Positions 45,336-53,383 of a stretch of DNA of 64,000 bases are shown here, one piece after another. Origin of the DNA: Mucilaginibacter empetricola (lineage in GTDB: Bacteria; Bacteroidota; Bacteroidia; Sphingobacteriales; Sphingobacteriaceae); assembly GCF_024808665.1 (NCBI RefSeq), contig NZ_JANUBZ010000002.1, positions 626,017 through 690,016 on the forward strand, given 5' to 3'. The notes beneath the pieces are model-generated. The model did no database searches. It was not told the origin of the DNA and saw only the letters and a list, made by a program, of their open reading frames with translations. The position numbers were made by a program, and so were the translations under genes. How positions within the stretch are numbered: the first letter of the stretch is position 1; each line of letters starts with the position of its first letter.

Positions 45336-47507
45336 TTGAAAGCCACCGCAAAATTTATCACCGACAGCATATTACACAGCTACGCCATCCTGTTCTTTTC
45401 GCAAAACAGGGTGTTCGGGGCGTTATTGCTTTTAGTGTCGTTTTTAAATCCTTTGGGTGGTCTTGCCGGTTTAACGGCCGTGGTGGTATCACTGATTATA
45501 TCGAAACTGCTGGATTATCATCACGAAACAACGCGGATGGGTATCTACAGCTTCAACCCGCTTTTATTTGGGCTGGGTTTGGGCGCTTTTTACCAGTTCA
45601 ACGCCGCGTTTGTGATCTGGCTGCTGGTTGGCGGCCTATTGGTAGCGGTATTAAGCGTTACTCTTGCATCGATGCTTGCACGTTTCAATTTCCCTTTGTT
45701 ATCTTTCCCCTTCGTTATCGGTTTCTGGCTGCTGCTGCTCTCGGCAAACGGTATTTACCACATGGGCCTTAAACAGGTTAACAGCGCTGTATTGAATGAG
45801 TTTTTTGCGCCGGGTAAGGAAACCAGCTATAGTTTTCCGCTTATTTGCTGCCGCTTTATTATTCCGCATTATCCCGGCTTGTTTTTTCGGGCGCTCAGCG
45901 CGGTTATTTTTCAAAATAGTGTGTTAGCCGGCTTGGTCATCGCGACTGGTATTTTTTTTCATTCGCGTATTCATTTCAGCTTAATGGTATTGTCTTTCGT
46001 AGCGGCCTGCCTGGTTAACAGGCTTACCGGCATCTATCCGGAAGGTATCAGTTATTATCATCTGGGGGCCAACGTAATGATGGTTTCGGGCGCGGTAGGT
46101 TGCTTTTTTTTTATACCCTCGGCGCGCTCCTATTTATGGGCCATTATCAGCATTCCCGTTACCTTTTTGCTAATCAACGGGCTCACAAAACTGTTTGGCT
46201 TTGTTGATCTGCCTTTGTTGTCCTTTCCGTTTTGTCTGCTTACCATCTTGTTCATCAGCTTTTTCAGGCAGCGGCAATCAACCGGTAAGCTTCAGCTTAC
46301 CCTGCTGCAACATTATTCGCCGGAAAGGAATCTTTACCAGCAACTGAATGGCGCTGAACGCCTGCATGAGCTTAATTATCTTAAGCTTGGGTTGCCTTTT
46401 ATGGGGGCATGGACAGTTTCGCAAGGCTACGATGGCGATATCACCCATAAGTTAGCCTGGGGTAAGGCGCTTGATTTTGTAGTGAGCGACGATGAAGGGA
46501 AAACTTACCAGCTTCCTGGTACCGAGCCACAGCATTTTTATTGTTATAACAAACCTGTTTTGGCTTGTGCCGATGGAACAGTGGAATCAGTTGCCGACCA
46601 TATTGACGATAACCCCATAGGCATCATCAATATTGCCGAAAACTGGGGCAACAGCATTGTGATTAAGCATACGGAAGGTCTTTACAGCCAGGTATCGCAC
46701 CTGAAAAAGAATTCGGGAAAAGTAAAGCCAGGAGATTTTGTGCGCGAGGGCGATGTGATCGGCCTTTGTGGTAACTCTGGCCGCTCACCCGAGCCACACC
46801 TGCATTTCCAGGTACAGGTTTCACCAAATATCGGATCGAAAACCATAAGCTATCCTTTTGCCTGTTATTTCAACCAAAGCTCCGGTAAAAACCAGCTTCG
46901 CAGCTTTGAAACACCTCAACAAGGCGACATTGTGAGCCGGATACCTATAAACAGGGCCATTAAGCAGGCTTTCGACCTGCAGCCGGGTTATACTGCTGTT
47001 TTATTGGCCCCGGGCCACCAAACAGAGCAGCTGGAAGTATTTACCGATGCCTGGAACCAAAGCTATATCCTTAGCAAAACCACCGGCGCAGTGGCCTATT
47101 TTATCAATAACGGTACAGCTTTCTACTTTACCAGCTTTTATGGCTCTGAAAAGTCGCTGCTGTTTTATTTTTATCTTACTGCCTATAAGATCGTCTTTGC
47201 TACCGACCCCGACCTGCGGGTAACCGACACCTATCCGCTGCAGGTATCCTTTAACAAACCAGTATTGTGGCTGCATGACCTTGTTGCGCCTTTCAGGCAG
47301 TTTATGCGGCTTAGTTATGAAAACAAAAGTGAAGGTAACGGCCAGGATATCGTATTCCACATCGCCCAAATCAAAACAGTTGCAGGCAGCCGCAAAGAAA
47401 CCATGAGCGCATCGCTTCACGTCAGCAATAACACCATAAAGAACTTCGGCATCACGTTAAACGGCACCCAAATAGACATACAATGGATAGCAGAAAGTGC
47501 ATATTGA
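45336..47507 (+). CDS. Urea-transporter-like membrane protein fused to an M23-type peptidase domain
   Basis: A 723-residue fusion. Residues about 1-315 have many membrane helices and the urea-transporter (UT) pattern, with duplicated halves marked by 'FNPLLFGLGLGAF', 'FPLLSFPF' and again 'LGANVMMVSGAVG', 'LPLLSFPF'. Residues about 350-515 resemble an M23 (LytM) domain: 'ALDFVVSDDEG', 'VLACADGTVESV', 'GNSIVIKHTEGLYSQVSHLKKNS', 'GNSGRSPEPHLHFQV' with H488 and H490. The normal HxxxD ligand is altered (G376 before D380; nearest His is H371), so catalysis is uncertain. A beta-rich tail (about 530-723) follows. Start is a TTG five bases after the decarboxylase stop; no in-frame ATG is near. Confidence 0.8.
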   Translation: MKATAKFITDSILHSYAILFFSQNRVFGALLLLVSFLNPLGGLAGLTAVVVSLIISKLLDYHHETTRMGIYSFNPLLFGLGLGAFYQFNAAFVIWLLVGGLLVAVLSVTLASMLARFNFPLLSFPFVIGFWLLLLSANGIYHMGLKQVNSAVLNEFFAPGKETSYSFPLICCRFIIPHYPGLFFRALSAVIFQNSVLAGLVIATGIFFHSRIHFSLMVLSFVAACLVNRLTGIYPEGISYYHLGANVMMVSGAVGCFFFIPSARSYLWAIISIPVTFLLINGLTKLFGFVDLPLLSFPFCLLTILFISFFRQRQSTGKLQLTLLQHYSPERNLYQQLNGAERLHELNYLKLGLPFMGAWTVSQGYDGDITHKLAWGKALDFVVSDDEGKTYQLPGTEPQHFYCYNKPVLACADGTVESVADHIDDNPIGIINIAENWGNSIVIKHTEGLYSQVSHLKKNSGKVKPGDFVREGDVIGLCGNSGRSPEPHLHFQVQVSPNIGSKTISYPFACYFNQSSGKNQLRSFETPQQGDIVSRIPINRAIKQAFDLQPGYTAVLLAPGHQTEQLEVFTDAWNQSYILSKTTGAVAYFINNGTAFYFTSFYGSEKSLLFYFYLTAYKIVFATDPDLRVTDTYPLQVSFNKPVLWLHDLVAPFRQFMRLSYENKSEGNGQDIVFHIAQIKTVAGSRKETMSASLHVSNNTIKNFGITLNGTQIDIQWIAESAY

Positions 47508-48676
47508 TATTTGTTTTGCTGCTAAGCATGTGTTGCGCACAGGCCCAGGTAAAAACTTACCTACAGGTGGATAGCATTTCCAATAACTTGTATGCCGCCG
47601 GCCAATGGCCTCAACTCATCAGGATGGGCAACCAGGCTATAAAAGACAGCATAGACTTTGTTGGCTTGCGCTCGAGGTTGGGTTATGCCTATTTACTAAC
47701 CGGCAATTACAGCGCCGCGCTGATGGAGTATAACCATGTTTTTAAAAATGACCCAGCCGATAAAATGTCCAGGTACTATGCCTACCTGTGCCAAAGCTAT
47801 TTAAATAATGACCCTGCCGCATCATACAATGCTGGATTTTGTGACAGTGCGCTGCTGAAAAGTCAGTATATCAGCAATTTGCAGCTAACCAGCGTTGGTA
47901 TGGAGAGCGGAATCAAATTAAATCAGGACCCTTACCGCGGCACGGCTTCCTATAACCGTTTATCTTTGGGGTTACGACTGTCGTGGCGGCTGCTTTTTGA
48001 TCAGTCGGTTGTCTATTTCGAGCGGCCGGTGAGTAAGCTCACCGACGCAATCATTGGCAACGCTAAAGACAATATTTTGATCAGCAGCAGGGACAATGAG
48101 TTTGAATATTATGGCAAGCTCAGCTATTCCATTAGTCAACAATTGACGCTTTTGGGTGCTTATCATTATCTTGATACAAAATATTTCAGCACCAATTATT
48201 ACAGTAATCTCGGCCTGCTTGGGCTTAAATATTCAGGCAATTATTTTAATGCTCAGGCGGATATAAACTTTGGTAAATTGACCGGCTATTCGTTAACGCA
48301 ATATAATGCTGCCGTAATGCTTTACCCAACGGGTAACCTTAATTTTTATACAGTGAGCCGCTTTTCCTATCTTAATCGAGATAACAATCATTTGCCTGTA
48401 TTTAACCAAAGTATTGGCTTTAAGGCTTTTAAAAACACCTGGCTTGAAACCTTGGTAACATTTGGTAAATTGGACAATTATATTGACAGCAACGGATTGT
48501 ATATTTATAATTCAATTGATGTTTCGACGTTCAAAATGGGCGAAACCGCTTTTTACGAATTGGGTAAACATGCACAATTGCAGCTGAACTATACTTTTGA
48601 GAAGAAGCAGGACAGCGAGAACAATTTAGAATACAACCAGGCATCTGTCACAGCCGGAATATTATGGAAGTTTTGA
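47483..48676 (+). CDS. TPR-containing outer-membrane beta-barrel protein
   Basis: A 397-residue exported protein. The signal peptide (1-21, ending CCAQAQ) is followed by TPR-like helices (about 28-105, 'LRSRLGYAYLLTGNYSAALMEYNHVFKNDPADKMSRYYAYLCQSYL') and a beta-barrel made of alternating strands (about 140-397) ending in WKF, as in outer-membrane proteins. The combination recalls YaiO-like barrels, but no name is certain. It overlaps the transporter fusion by 25 bases and the next TPR gene by 13. It is likely the outer-membrane part of the system. Confidence 0.75.
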   Translation: MDSRKCILIFVLLLSMCCAQAQVKTYLQVDSISNNLYAAGQWPQLIRMGNQAIKDSIDFVGLRSRLGYAYLLTGNYSAALMEYNHVFKNDPADKMSRYYAYLCQSYLNNDPAASYNAGFCDSALLKSQYISNLQLTSVGMESGIKLNQDPYRGTASYNRLSLGLRLSWRLLFDQSVVYFERPVSKLTDAIIGNAKDNILISSRDNEFEYYGKLSYSISQQLTLLGAYHYLDTKYFSTNYYSNLGLLGLKYSGNYFNAQADINFGKLTGYSLTQYNAAVMLYPTGNLNFYTVSRFSYLNRDNNHLPVFNQSIGFKAFKNTWLETLVTFGKLDNYIDSNGLYIYNSIDVSTFKMGETAFYELGKHAQLQLNYTFEKKQDSENNLEYNQASVTAGILWKF

Positions 48677-49284
48677 AACGCTTACTTTTTATTTTTTTGT
48701 TAGTCGGCGCAGCCAACGCTGCAATGGCGCAGTCTAATGCGTTGTTGCAAAAAGCATTTCATAATAGCTATGTCGATGAGGCCGCTAAAAATTATTCAGC
48801 TGCCATAAATGATATATCGCCCTATTATGCCGAAAATAGCTACGAAATTAATATTCGTTTAGGCTGGCTATATTACCTGAATAAAAATTATTCGGTTTCC
48901 GCGCAATACTACCACAAAGCGGTAAACCTAAGACCGGAGTCGATAGAGGCCAAATTCGGTTATGTACAGCCCCTGGCGCTGTTACAAAGCTGGGACAATG
49001 TTTTAGAACAATACCTGGCCATCATCCGCATCGCCCCACAAAATACACAGGCCAATTACTGGGCCGGCGTTATTTACTATAACCGTAAACAATATACCAC
49101 TGCCATCAAATATTTCAAGATTGTTGCCGACCTGTACCCGTTTGATTACGATGGCAATCACATGTTGGGTTGGGCGCTGTTGATGTCTGGCAACAAGGTG
49201 GGCGCTAAACCTTATTTTGAGACGGCGCTGGTGATTAAACCCGGCGACGAATCGAGCGCCGACGGCTTAAATCACTGCAAATAA
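48664..49284 (+). CDS. Periplasmic TPR-repeat protein
   Basis: A 206-residue exported protein with signal peptide (1-22, AAMAQ) and about four TPR units, e.g. 'YEINIRLGWLYYLNKNYSVSAQYYHKAVNLRPESIEAKF' and 'AIKYFKIVADLYPFDYDGNHMLGWALLMSGNKVGAKPYFETALVIKPGD'. It overlaps the preceding barrel gene by 13 bases and ends the coupled operon. It probably serves as a scaffold for periplasmic partners. Confidence 0.8.
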   Translation: MEVLKRLLFIFLLVGAANAAMAQSNALLQKAFHNSYVDEAAKNYSAAINDISPYYAENSYEINIRLGWLYYLNKNYSVSAQYYHKAVNLRPESIEAKFGYVQPLALLQSWDNVLEQYLAIIRIAPQNTQANYWAGVIYYNRKQYTTAIKYFKIVADLYPFDYDGNHMLGWALLMSGNKVGAKPYFETALVIKPGDESSADGLNHCK

Positions 49285-49331
49285 ATCCTCGTTTCGGGCG
49301 ATTTTATATTCAATACAAACACTTCCTTTTG

Positions 49332-49364
49332 TTCATCGGCAAATTTCTTTCGTCTGTCGATTGA
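49332..49364. promoter_or_regulatory. LytTR-type operator, site 3
   Basis: TTCATCGGCAAA (49332) and the weaker TCTGTCGATTGA (49353) align with the other sites at the same 21-bp step. It lies 85 bases before the PepSY-like lipoprotein start. It is the weakest of the four second half-sites. Confidence 0.5.
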
Positions 49365-49449
49365 TTTTCTGCCTTCTTAAGGCACCGGGGTATTTTTATT
49401 AAAAATTAATTTGAAAGAGTTTATTTATCAATTACTAACCCCATCAAAA

Positions 49450-50388
49450 ATGAAAACAAAAGTTATTTACCCCACTCTGTTACTATTCGCTATGTTTGGC
49501 ATCCTTTCGTCGTGCCAAAAGGACGCAGCATCTACTTCAAGCAAAACAACTTCAACAACCACAACAGCAACCATCACTGCACGCACTTTAACGGGCTCAA
49601 TTGTACTGGCCTCGGTAGATACAGCTTCCAGCGGGAAAAAAGATACCCTTTTCCTGGTGAATTGCTTCAAGCCACACAGCAAGCCAGATTCGGTAGCGTT
49701 TAGTGCCCTGCCAACGGCTATCGGCACTTATTTAACCGCAAATTATTCTGGGTATACTTTTAAAAAGGCCTTTAAGATTACCGACACTACTAAAACTGTT
49801 ACAGGCTACGTGGTGATCATTAAGTACAATGGCAATTTTGTAGGTTTGAAATTTGACGCCAGCGGTAACTTCGTAAGCGTTTTGGAACAAATGATGGGCC
49901 AGGATATCAATAATCCGCAGGGTAGTCATCCGGGCGGACCATTTGACGATCGCCAGGGCGGCCCGGCAAAAGATACCATCGCCCTATTAGCTATCCCATC
50001 TGCTGTGCTGACTTATTTCGATACTACGTATCCTACAGATACACTATTGCACGCTTCCATTACGCCCGATTCTACTTATCTGCTTATCAGCAAAAATGGA
50101 GTGTTGTATGCCACAAACATCAGCGTTGCAGGCAAACTGATCAGCCGGATACAAGTTGGGCCACCTGCGCCATTAAACGTAAAGTCGGTAACCCAGGCAA
50201 ACCTGTTATCAGCAATAACCACGTATCTTACTGCAACGTATCCAGGTTACGTGTTTAACAAAGCTTTTGCTGATTTGAACGGAAGCACCATAATTGGCTA
50301 TGACGTATTTATTACCGCAAACAGCAGTAATTATATAGTCCATTTTGATGCCTCAGGCAACTTTGTAAAAGCTATTACGTTGCACTAA
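49450..50388 (+). CDS. Lipoprotein with PepSY-like repeats
   Basis: A 312-residue lipoprotein beginning at the ATG at 49450 (the open frame extends to a TTG at 49411, but the signal peptide starts MKTKVIYP). Lipobox GILSSC, then a Ser/Thr-rich linker. Three repeats of about 75-80 residues follow, each with 'LP.AI..YL...YPGY.F.KAF' and 'GYVV.I..NGN...L.FDASGNFV', the pattern of PepSY-like periplasmic proteins (PF11396 type). Such domains often bind or restrain partner proteins. It has its own operator-like site upstream and a terminator downstream. Confidence 0.75.
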   Translation: MKTKVIYPTLLLFAMFGILSSCQKDAASTSSKTTSTTTTATITARTLTGSIVLASVDTASSGKKDTLFLVNCFKPHSKPDSVAFSALPTAIGTYLTANYSGYTFKKAFKITDTTKTVTGYVVIIKYNGNFVGLKFDASGNFVSVLEQMMGQDINNPQGSHPGGPFDDRQGGPAKDTIALLAIPSAVLTYFDTTYPTDTLLHASITPDSTYLLISKNGVLYATNISVAGKLISRIQVGPPAPLNVKSVTQANLLSAITTYLTATYPGYVFNKAFADLNGSTIIGYDVFITANSSNYIVHFDASGNFVKAITLH

Positions 50389-50415
50389 ATTTCCCCCTAT
50401 ATATAATGATGACCC

Positions 50416-50448
50416 ACCCGGTACCTCATATTTGAGGCCGGGTTTTTT
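50416..50448 (+). terminator. Rho-independent terminator after the PepSY-like gene
   Basis: Stem ACCCGG-TA-CCTCA / TGAGG-CCGGGT, with a 2-base bulge and a short AT loop, followed by six T. Confidence 0.8.
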
Positions 50449-50492
50449 GTTGTTCGATGTTTAAAAAATCGACCCAAAAAAGTCAAAATAAT

Positions 50493-50525
50493 TTTATCGG
50501 CACAAAAAGCCCGTTGGGCGACACC
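50493..50525. promoter_or_regulatory. LytTR-type operator, site 4
   Basis: TTTATCGGCACA (50493) and TTGGGCGACACC (50514) at the same 21-bp step. The run CACAAAAAGCCCGTT between and around the half-sites is identical to site 1. It lies 59 bases before the dioxygenase-like gene. Confidence 0.65.
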
Positions 50526-50584
50526 TGTTAGTTTCAGTCGGTAACAGCCGGTAATTTTAGGATATAATCTTTAAACATAAAACT

Positions 50585-51310
50585 ATGGAACGAAAAAAAT
50601 TTCTGACAGCATTCGCCCTTGTTGCTGCAGCAGGTCCGATGATAATTGATAGCTGTAAAAAAGAAAGTACTTCTACCAGTACGAGTAGTACCACCTCCGA
50701 CAGCAGCAGTTGCATCGTTACAGCCACCGAAGTAGAAGGGCCTTATCCTTACCCGGGCGGCGAGCTAACCAATCCGTTAGAACGTTCGGATATTACGGAA
50801 AGCCAAACCGGCGTGCCACTTACTTTAACCATCAACGTGGTAAACGCTGATGGCAGCTGTGCGGTTGTAGCCAATGCGCGGGTTGACATCTGGCACTGTA
50901 ATAAAGATGGATACTATTCGGGATATGCCAACCAAACCGGGATTTTGGGAACCGAAGACTATACTGGTAAAACCTTTCTTCGTGGCTACCAGCTAACCGA
51001 TACCAGCGGGCAGGTTAAGTTTGTTACCATTTATCCTGGTTGGTACAGCGGCCGCACTACACACATCCATTTTGAAGTTTATGTGAATAGCGTGCTGAAA
51101 AAGACCACCCAGATAGCATTCCCCGAAAGCATCAATTCAGCAGTTGACACTTCAACACTTTATGCGTCGCTTGGCGTAAACCCATTAACTAACTCCGAAG
51201 ATAGCATTTTGGGCGACTCAGCTACGGACCTGGCTAACGAAACTGTGAGCCTCAGTGGCAGCGTTTCGGCAGGATACACCGGTACTTATACAATTGGCCT
51301 GGCATTATAA
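50585..51310 (+). CDS. Intradiol ring-cleavage dioxygenase-like lipoprotein
   Basis: A 241-residue exported protein with a lipoprotein-like start (MERKKFLTAFALVAAAGPMIIDSC, C24) and a low-complexity Ser/Thr linker. The core is the beta-sandwich of protocatechuate 3,4-dioxygenase relatives: 'EVEGPYPYPGG', 'ARVDIWHCNKDGYYSGY', 'GQVKFVTIYPGWYSGRTTHIHFEVY'. Likely iron ligands are Y110 or Y111, Y154, H160 and H162, all present. Classic intradiol enzymes are cytoplasmic; an exported form of this kind is common in Bacteroidota but its substrate is unknown. It has its own LytTR-type site and is followed closely (27 bases) by a small gene. Confidence 0.82.
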   Translation: MERKKFLTAFALVAAAGPMIIDSCKKESTSTSTSSTTSDSSSCIVTATEVEGPYPYPGGELTNPLERSDITESQTGVPLTLTINVVNADGSCAVVANARVDIWHCNKDGYYSGYANQTGILGTEDYTGKTFLRGYQLTDTSGQVKFVTIYPGWYSGRTTHIHFEVYVNSVLKKTTQIAFPESINSAVDTSTLYASLGVNPLTNSEDSILGDSATDLANETVSLSGSVSAGYTGTYTIGLAL

Positions 51311-51337
51311 TTTGTAAAACTTAAAATCAGATCGATC

Positions 51338-51856
51338 ATGTTCAGGGCAAAAATAAAGCTGGTTTACCGGCAGGAGATTAGCGCAAAATCGGAGAGTCAG
51401 TTTGAAAAGGCCGTTTTTCGGGCATCGTACCAGGAGTTTTTGTTCAAATCCCAGGCCTACAATCCCGATGGGCGTTTTAAATCATTTAGCCAGATGAGGG
51501 AAAATGACGGCAGGGCAAATTCACTGCATTACAAACTGGGCTTTTCGGTGCTTCACTTCATTTCGCCGCTCGGCAATAAAATGCCTGCTATAACCGACAA
51601 CGTCGGCGACAAGATAAGTTTTGAAACGCCCCGCTTCGAGCTGATAGAATCAAACATCGACGATATATCCCAACACAGAATTGCCATTTTTTATAAAACC
51701 GCTGAGCTGCTATTGGTTGATTTTTTGGGCGAATACCTGCTGCTGAGCCAGGTGCATAACGCCGAGAATGAAACGGCTGGGACTTTTGTTGTTCAACTAC
51801 AACCCAATCTTTCTATTGTCACCTACCAGGGAATTGCCAATCCGCAGATGGCATAG
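51338..51856 (+). CDS. Conserved-looking protein of unknown function
   Basis: A 172-residue protein without signal peptide or membrane helix. It has a mixed alpha/beta composition ('FRAKIKLVYRQEISAKSESQFEKAVFRASYQEFLFKS', 'ISFETPRFELIESNIDDISQHRIAIFYKTAELLLVDFLGEYLLLSQVHN'). I recognise no family. It is 27 bases after the dioxygenase-like gene and is followed by a terminator, so it shares that transcript. Confidence 0.65.
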   Translation: MFRAKIKLVYRQEISAKSESQFEKAVFRASYQEFLFKSQAYNPDGRFKSFSQMRENDGRANSLHYKLGFSVLHFISPLGNKMPAITDNVGDKISFETPRFELIESNIDDISQHRIAIFYKTAELLLVDFLGEYLLLSQVHNAENETAGTFVVQLQPNLSIVTYQGIANPQMA

Positions 51857-51919
51857 ATAACCTGCCAGCTATAGGTTTCCAAATCAGGGCGCTTTCACAA
51901 ACCTATTAGTACCTGGGTG

Positions 51920-51951
51920 GCGCCGGCATTTAAACGTGCCGGCGCTTTTTT
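51920..51951 (+). terminator. Rho-independent terminator closing the LytTR-controlled block
   Basis: GCGCCGGCA / TGCCGGCGC stem, perfect over 9 bp, 8-base AT-rich loop, then six T. Confidence 0.85.
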
Positions 51952-52065
51952 CGATATGAATGTTTGAGAACGAAATTTTTTGTCTTACTATCATGCAATA
52001 ATTCATTGGCTATCCTGCACCTTCACCCAGGTCTGTAGCATTATAATAAGATGATCTACAGAAGC

Positions 52066-53073
52066 TTATTGTTTATTGCTCTTCATACCAGTTTGAACCA
52101 CCATTTGAATGGTGCCATCGGCATTAAAATATAGCTTATCCACACAGATTGAACGAAGGTTTCCCTGCCCGGAAAGTACGTCGTTGTGATAAAATGCATA
52201 CCACTGCCCTTTATATTCAACCACCGAACCGTGGTTTGTACCACTCCCTGTTGAGCCTAAATAAACACCGCCATAAGTCCAGGGTCCTAAAGGGCTTTTA
52301 CTGGTGGCATAATTTAATCGGTTCGCGTCTTTTCCATTCTCTGTATTATTATCAGCATAAGTCAGATAATATACCCCATTTCTTTTAAACACCCATGTAG
52401 CTTCATGAAAATCCTTTAAGCCTTCCATGGGTGCTAGAGGCTGAGCCAATTCAGTCATATTATCTTTCAATTTTGCCCCAACGCATCTGCCGCCGCCGCC
52501 ATAATAAAAATAAGCTTGTCCATCATCGTCAACAAAAATATTAGGGTCAATCATTGCAAAACTGTCGTTACCTAATTCAAGGTATCCCTGCGCAACAAAA
52601 TCACTTGCCGGCTTTTTACTTGTCGCTATTCCAACTTGCCACGTTTTATTCCAGTCGGTTCCGCTGGGATGTGGGAAATAAAAATAATATATGCCGTTTT
52701 TATAAACACAATCAGGGGCCCACATAAAACCACCTTCTTTACGGCCCCACGAGATTTGACCTGAATTCAATATTTCACCATGATCTTTCCAGTGTGCCAT
52801 ATCATCAGTTGAAAAAACATGATATCTGTCCATTAAATCACATCCACGGGGTGGATCCACATCATGTGAAGGATAAACATATAACCGGCCATCCGGAAAT
52901 ACTCTTGCCGATGGATCTGCAGTATAGATATTCCTGATAAATGGATTTTCTGCCAATTGGGATTGGGTAACTAATTTTTGTGACTTGCACCCTGAAAATA
53001 TTATTGCAGAAATAAATAAAAGAACAGCGGTTTTTTTTACCGAAACAATCTTGATTTCTTTGAAGATGTGCAT
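52066..53073 (-). CDS. GH43 family glycosidase lipoprotein
   Basis: A 335-residue protein from the ATG at 53073; the open frame reaches a TTG at 53100. A lipobox IIFSGC (C29) makes it a lipoprotein. The single five-bladed propeller has base D53 (TADPSARVFPDG), pKa-tuning D176 (MIDPNIFVDDDG) and acid E224 (FHEATWVFKRNG). It lacks the C-terminal beta-sandwich of the GH43 at 28125. Family members act on arabinan or xylan side chains or on beta-galactan; the substrate is not determined. It is divergent from the SGNH/hydrolase gene with about 310 bases between starts. Confidence 0.88.
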   Translation of the reverse strand: MHIFKEIKIVSVKKTAVLLFISAIIFSGCKSQKLVTQSQLAENPFIRNIYTADPSARVFPDGRLYVYPSHDVDPPRGCDLMDRYHVFSTDDMAHWKDHGEILNSGQISWGRKEGGFMWAPDCVYKNGIYYFYFPHPSGTDWNKTWQVGIATSKKPASDFVAQGYLELGNDSFAMIDPNIFVDDDGQAYFYYGGGGRCVGAKLKDNMTELAQPLAPMEGLKDFHEATWVFKRNGVYYLTYADNNTENGKDANRLNYATSKSPLGPWTYGGVYLGSTGSGTNHGSVVEYKGQWYAFYHNDVLSGQGNLRSICVDKLYFNADGTIQMVVQTGMKSNKQ

Positions 53074-53383
53074 ATTTAAACGTAATGATTTGATTTTCAA
53101 ATTCAGGTATATGAATACTATTCACATGTAATATATTGCAAATAACACTTTACAGCATAAAAAAGAATTAATTAAATATTAATGCCGTGATAATTCATAA
53201 AGAGAGTTGAGCTTTTTTATTTATTCTACGCGTTATTATTTTTTTATTAAGCTTTAATTAACACCGTTGCCTTTTTTTGCTGTAACCAATTATTGAATCA
53301 TTATACACCAATATAATTTTAGATACAAGATCTATCTCCAGGCGAAATGCCGCCCGTGATTAAATATTTTAATAAATTGATAA

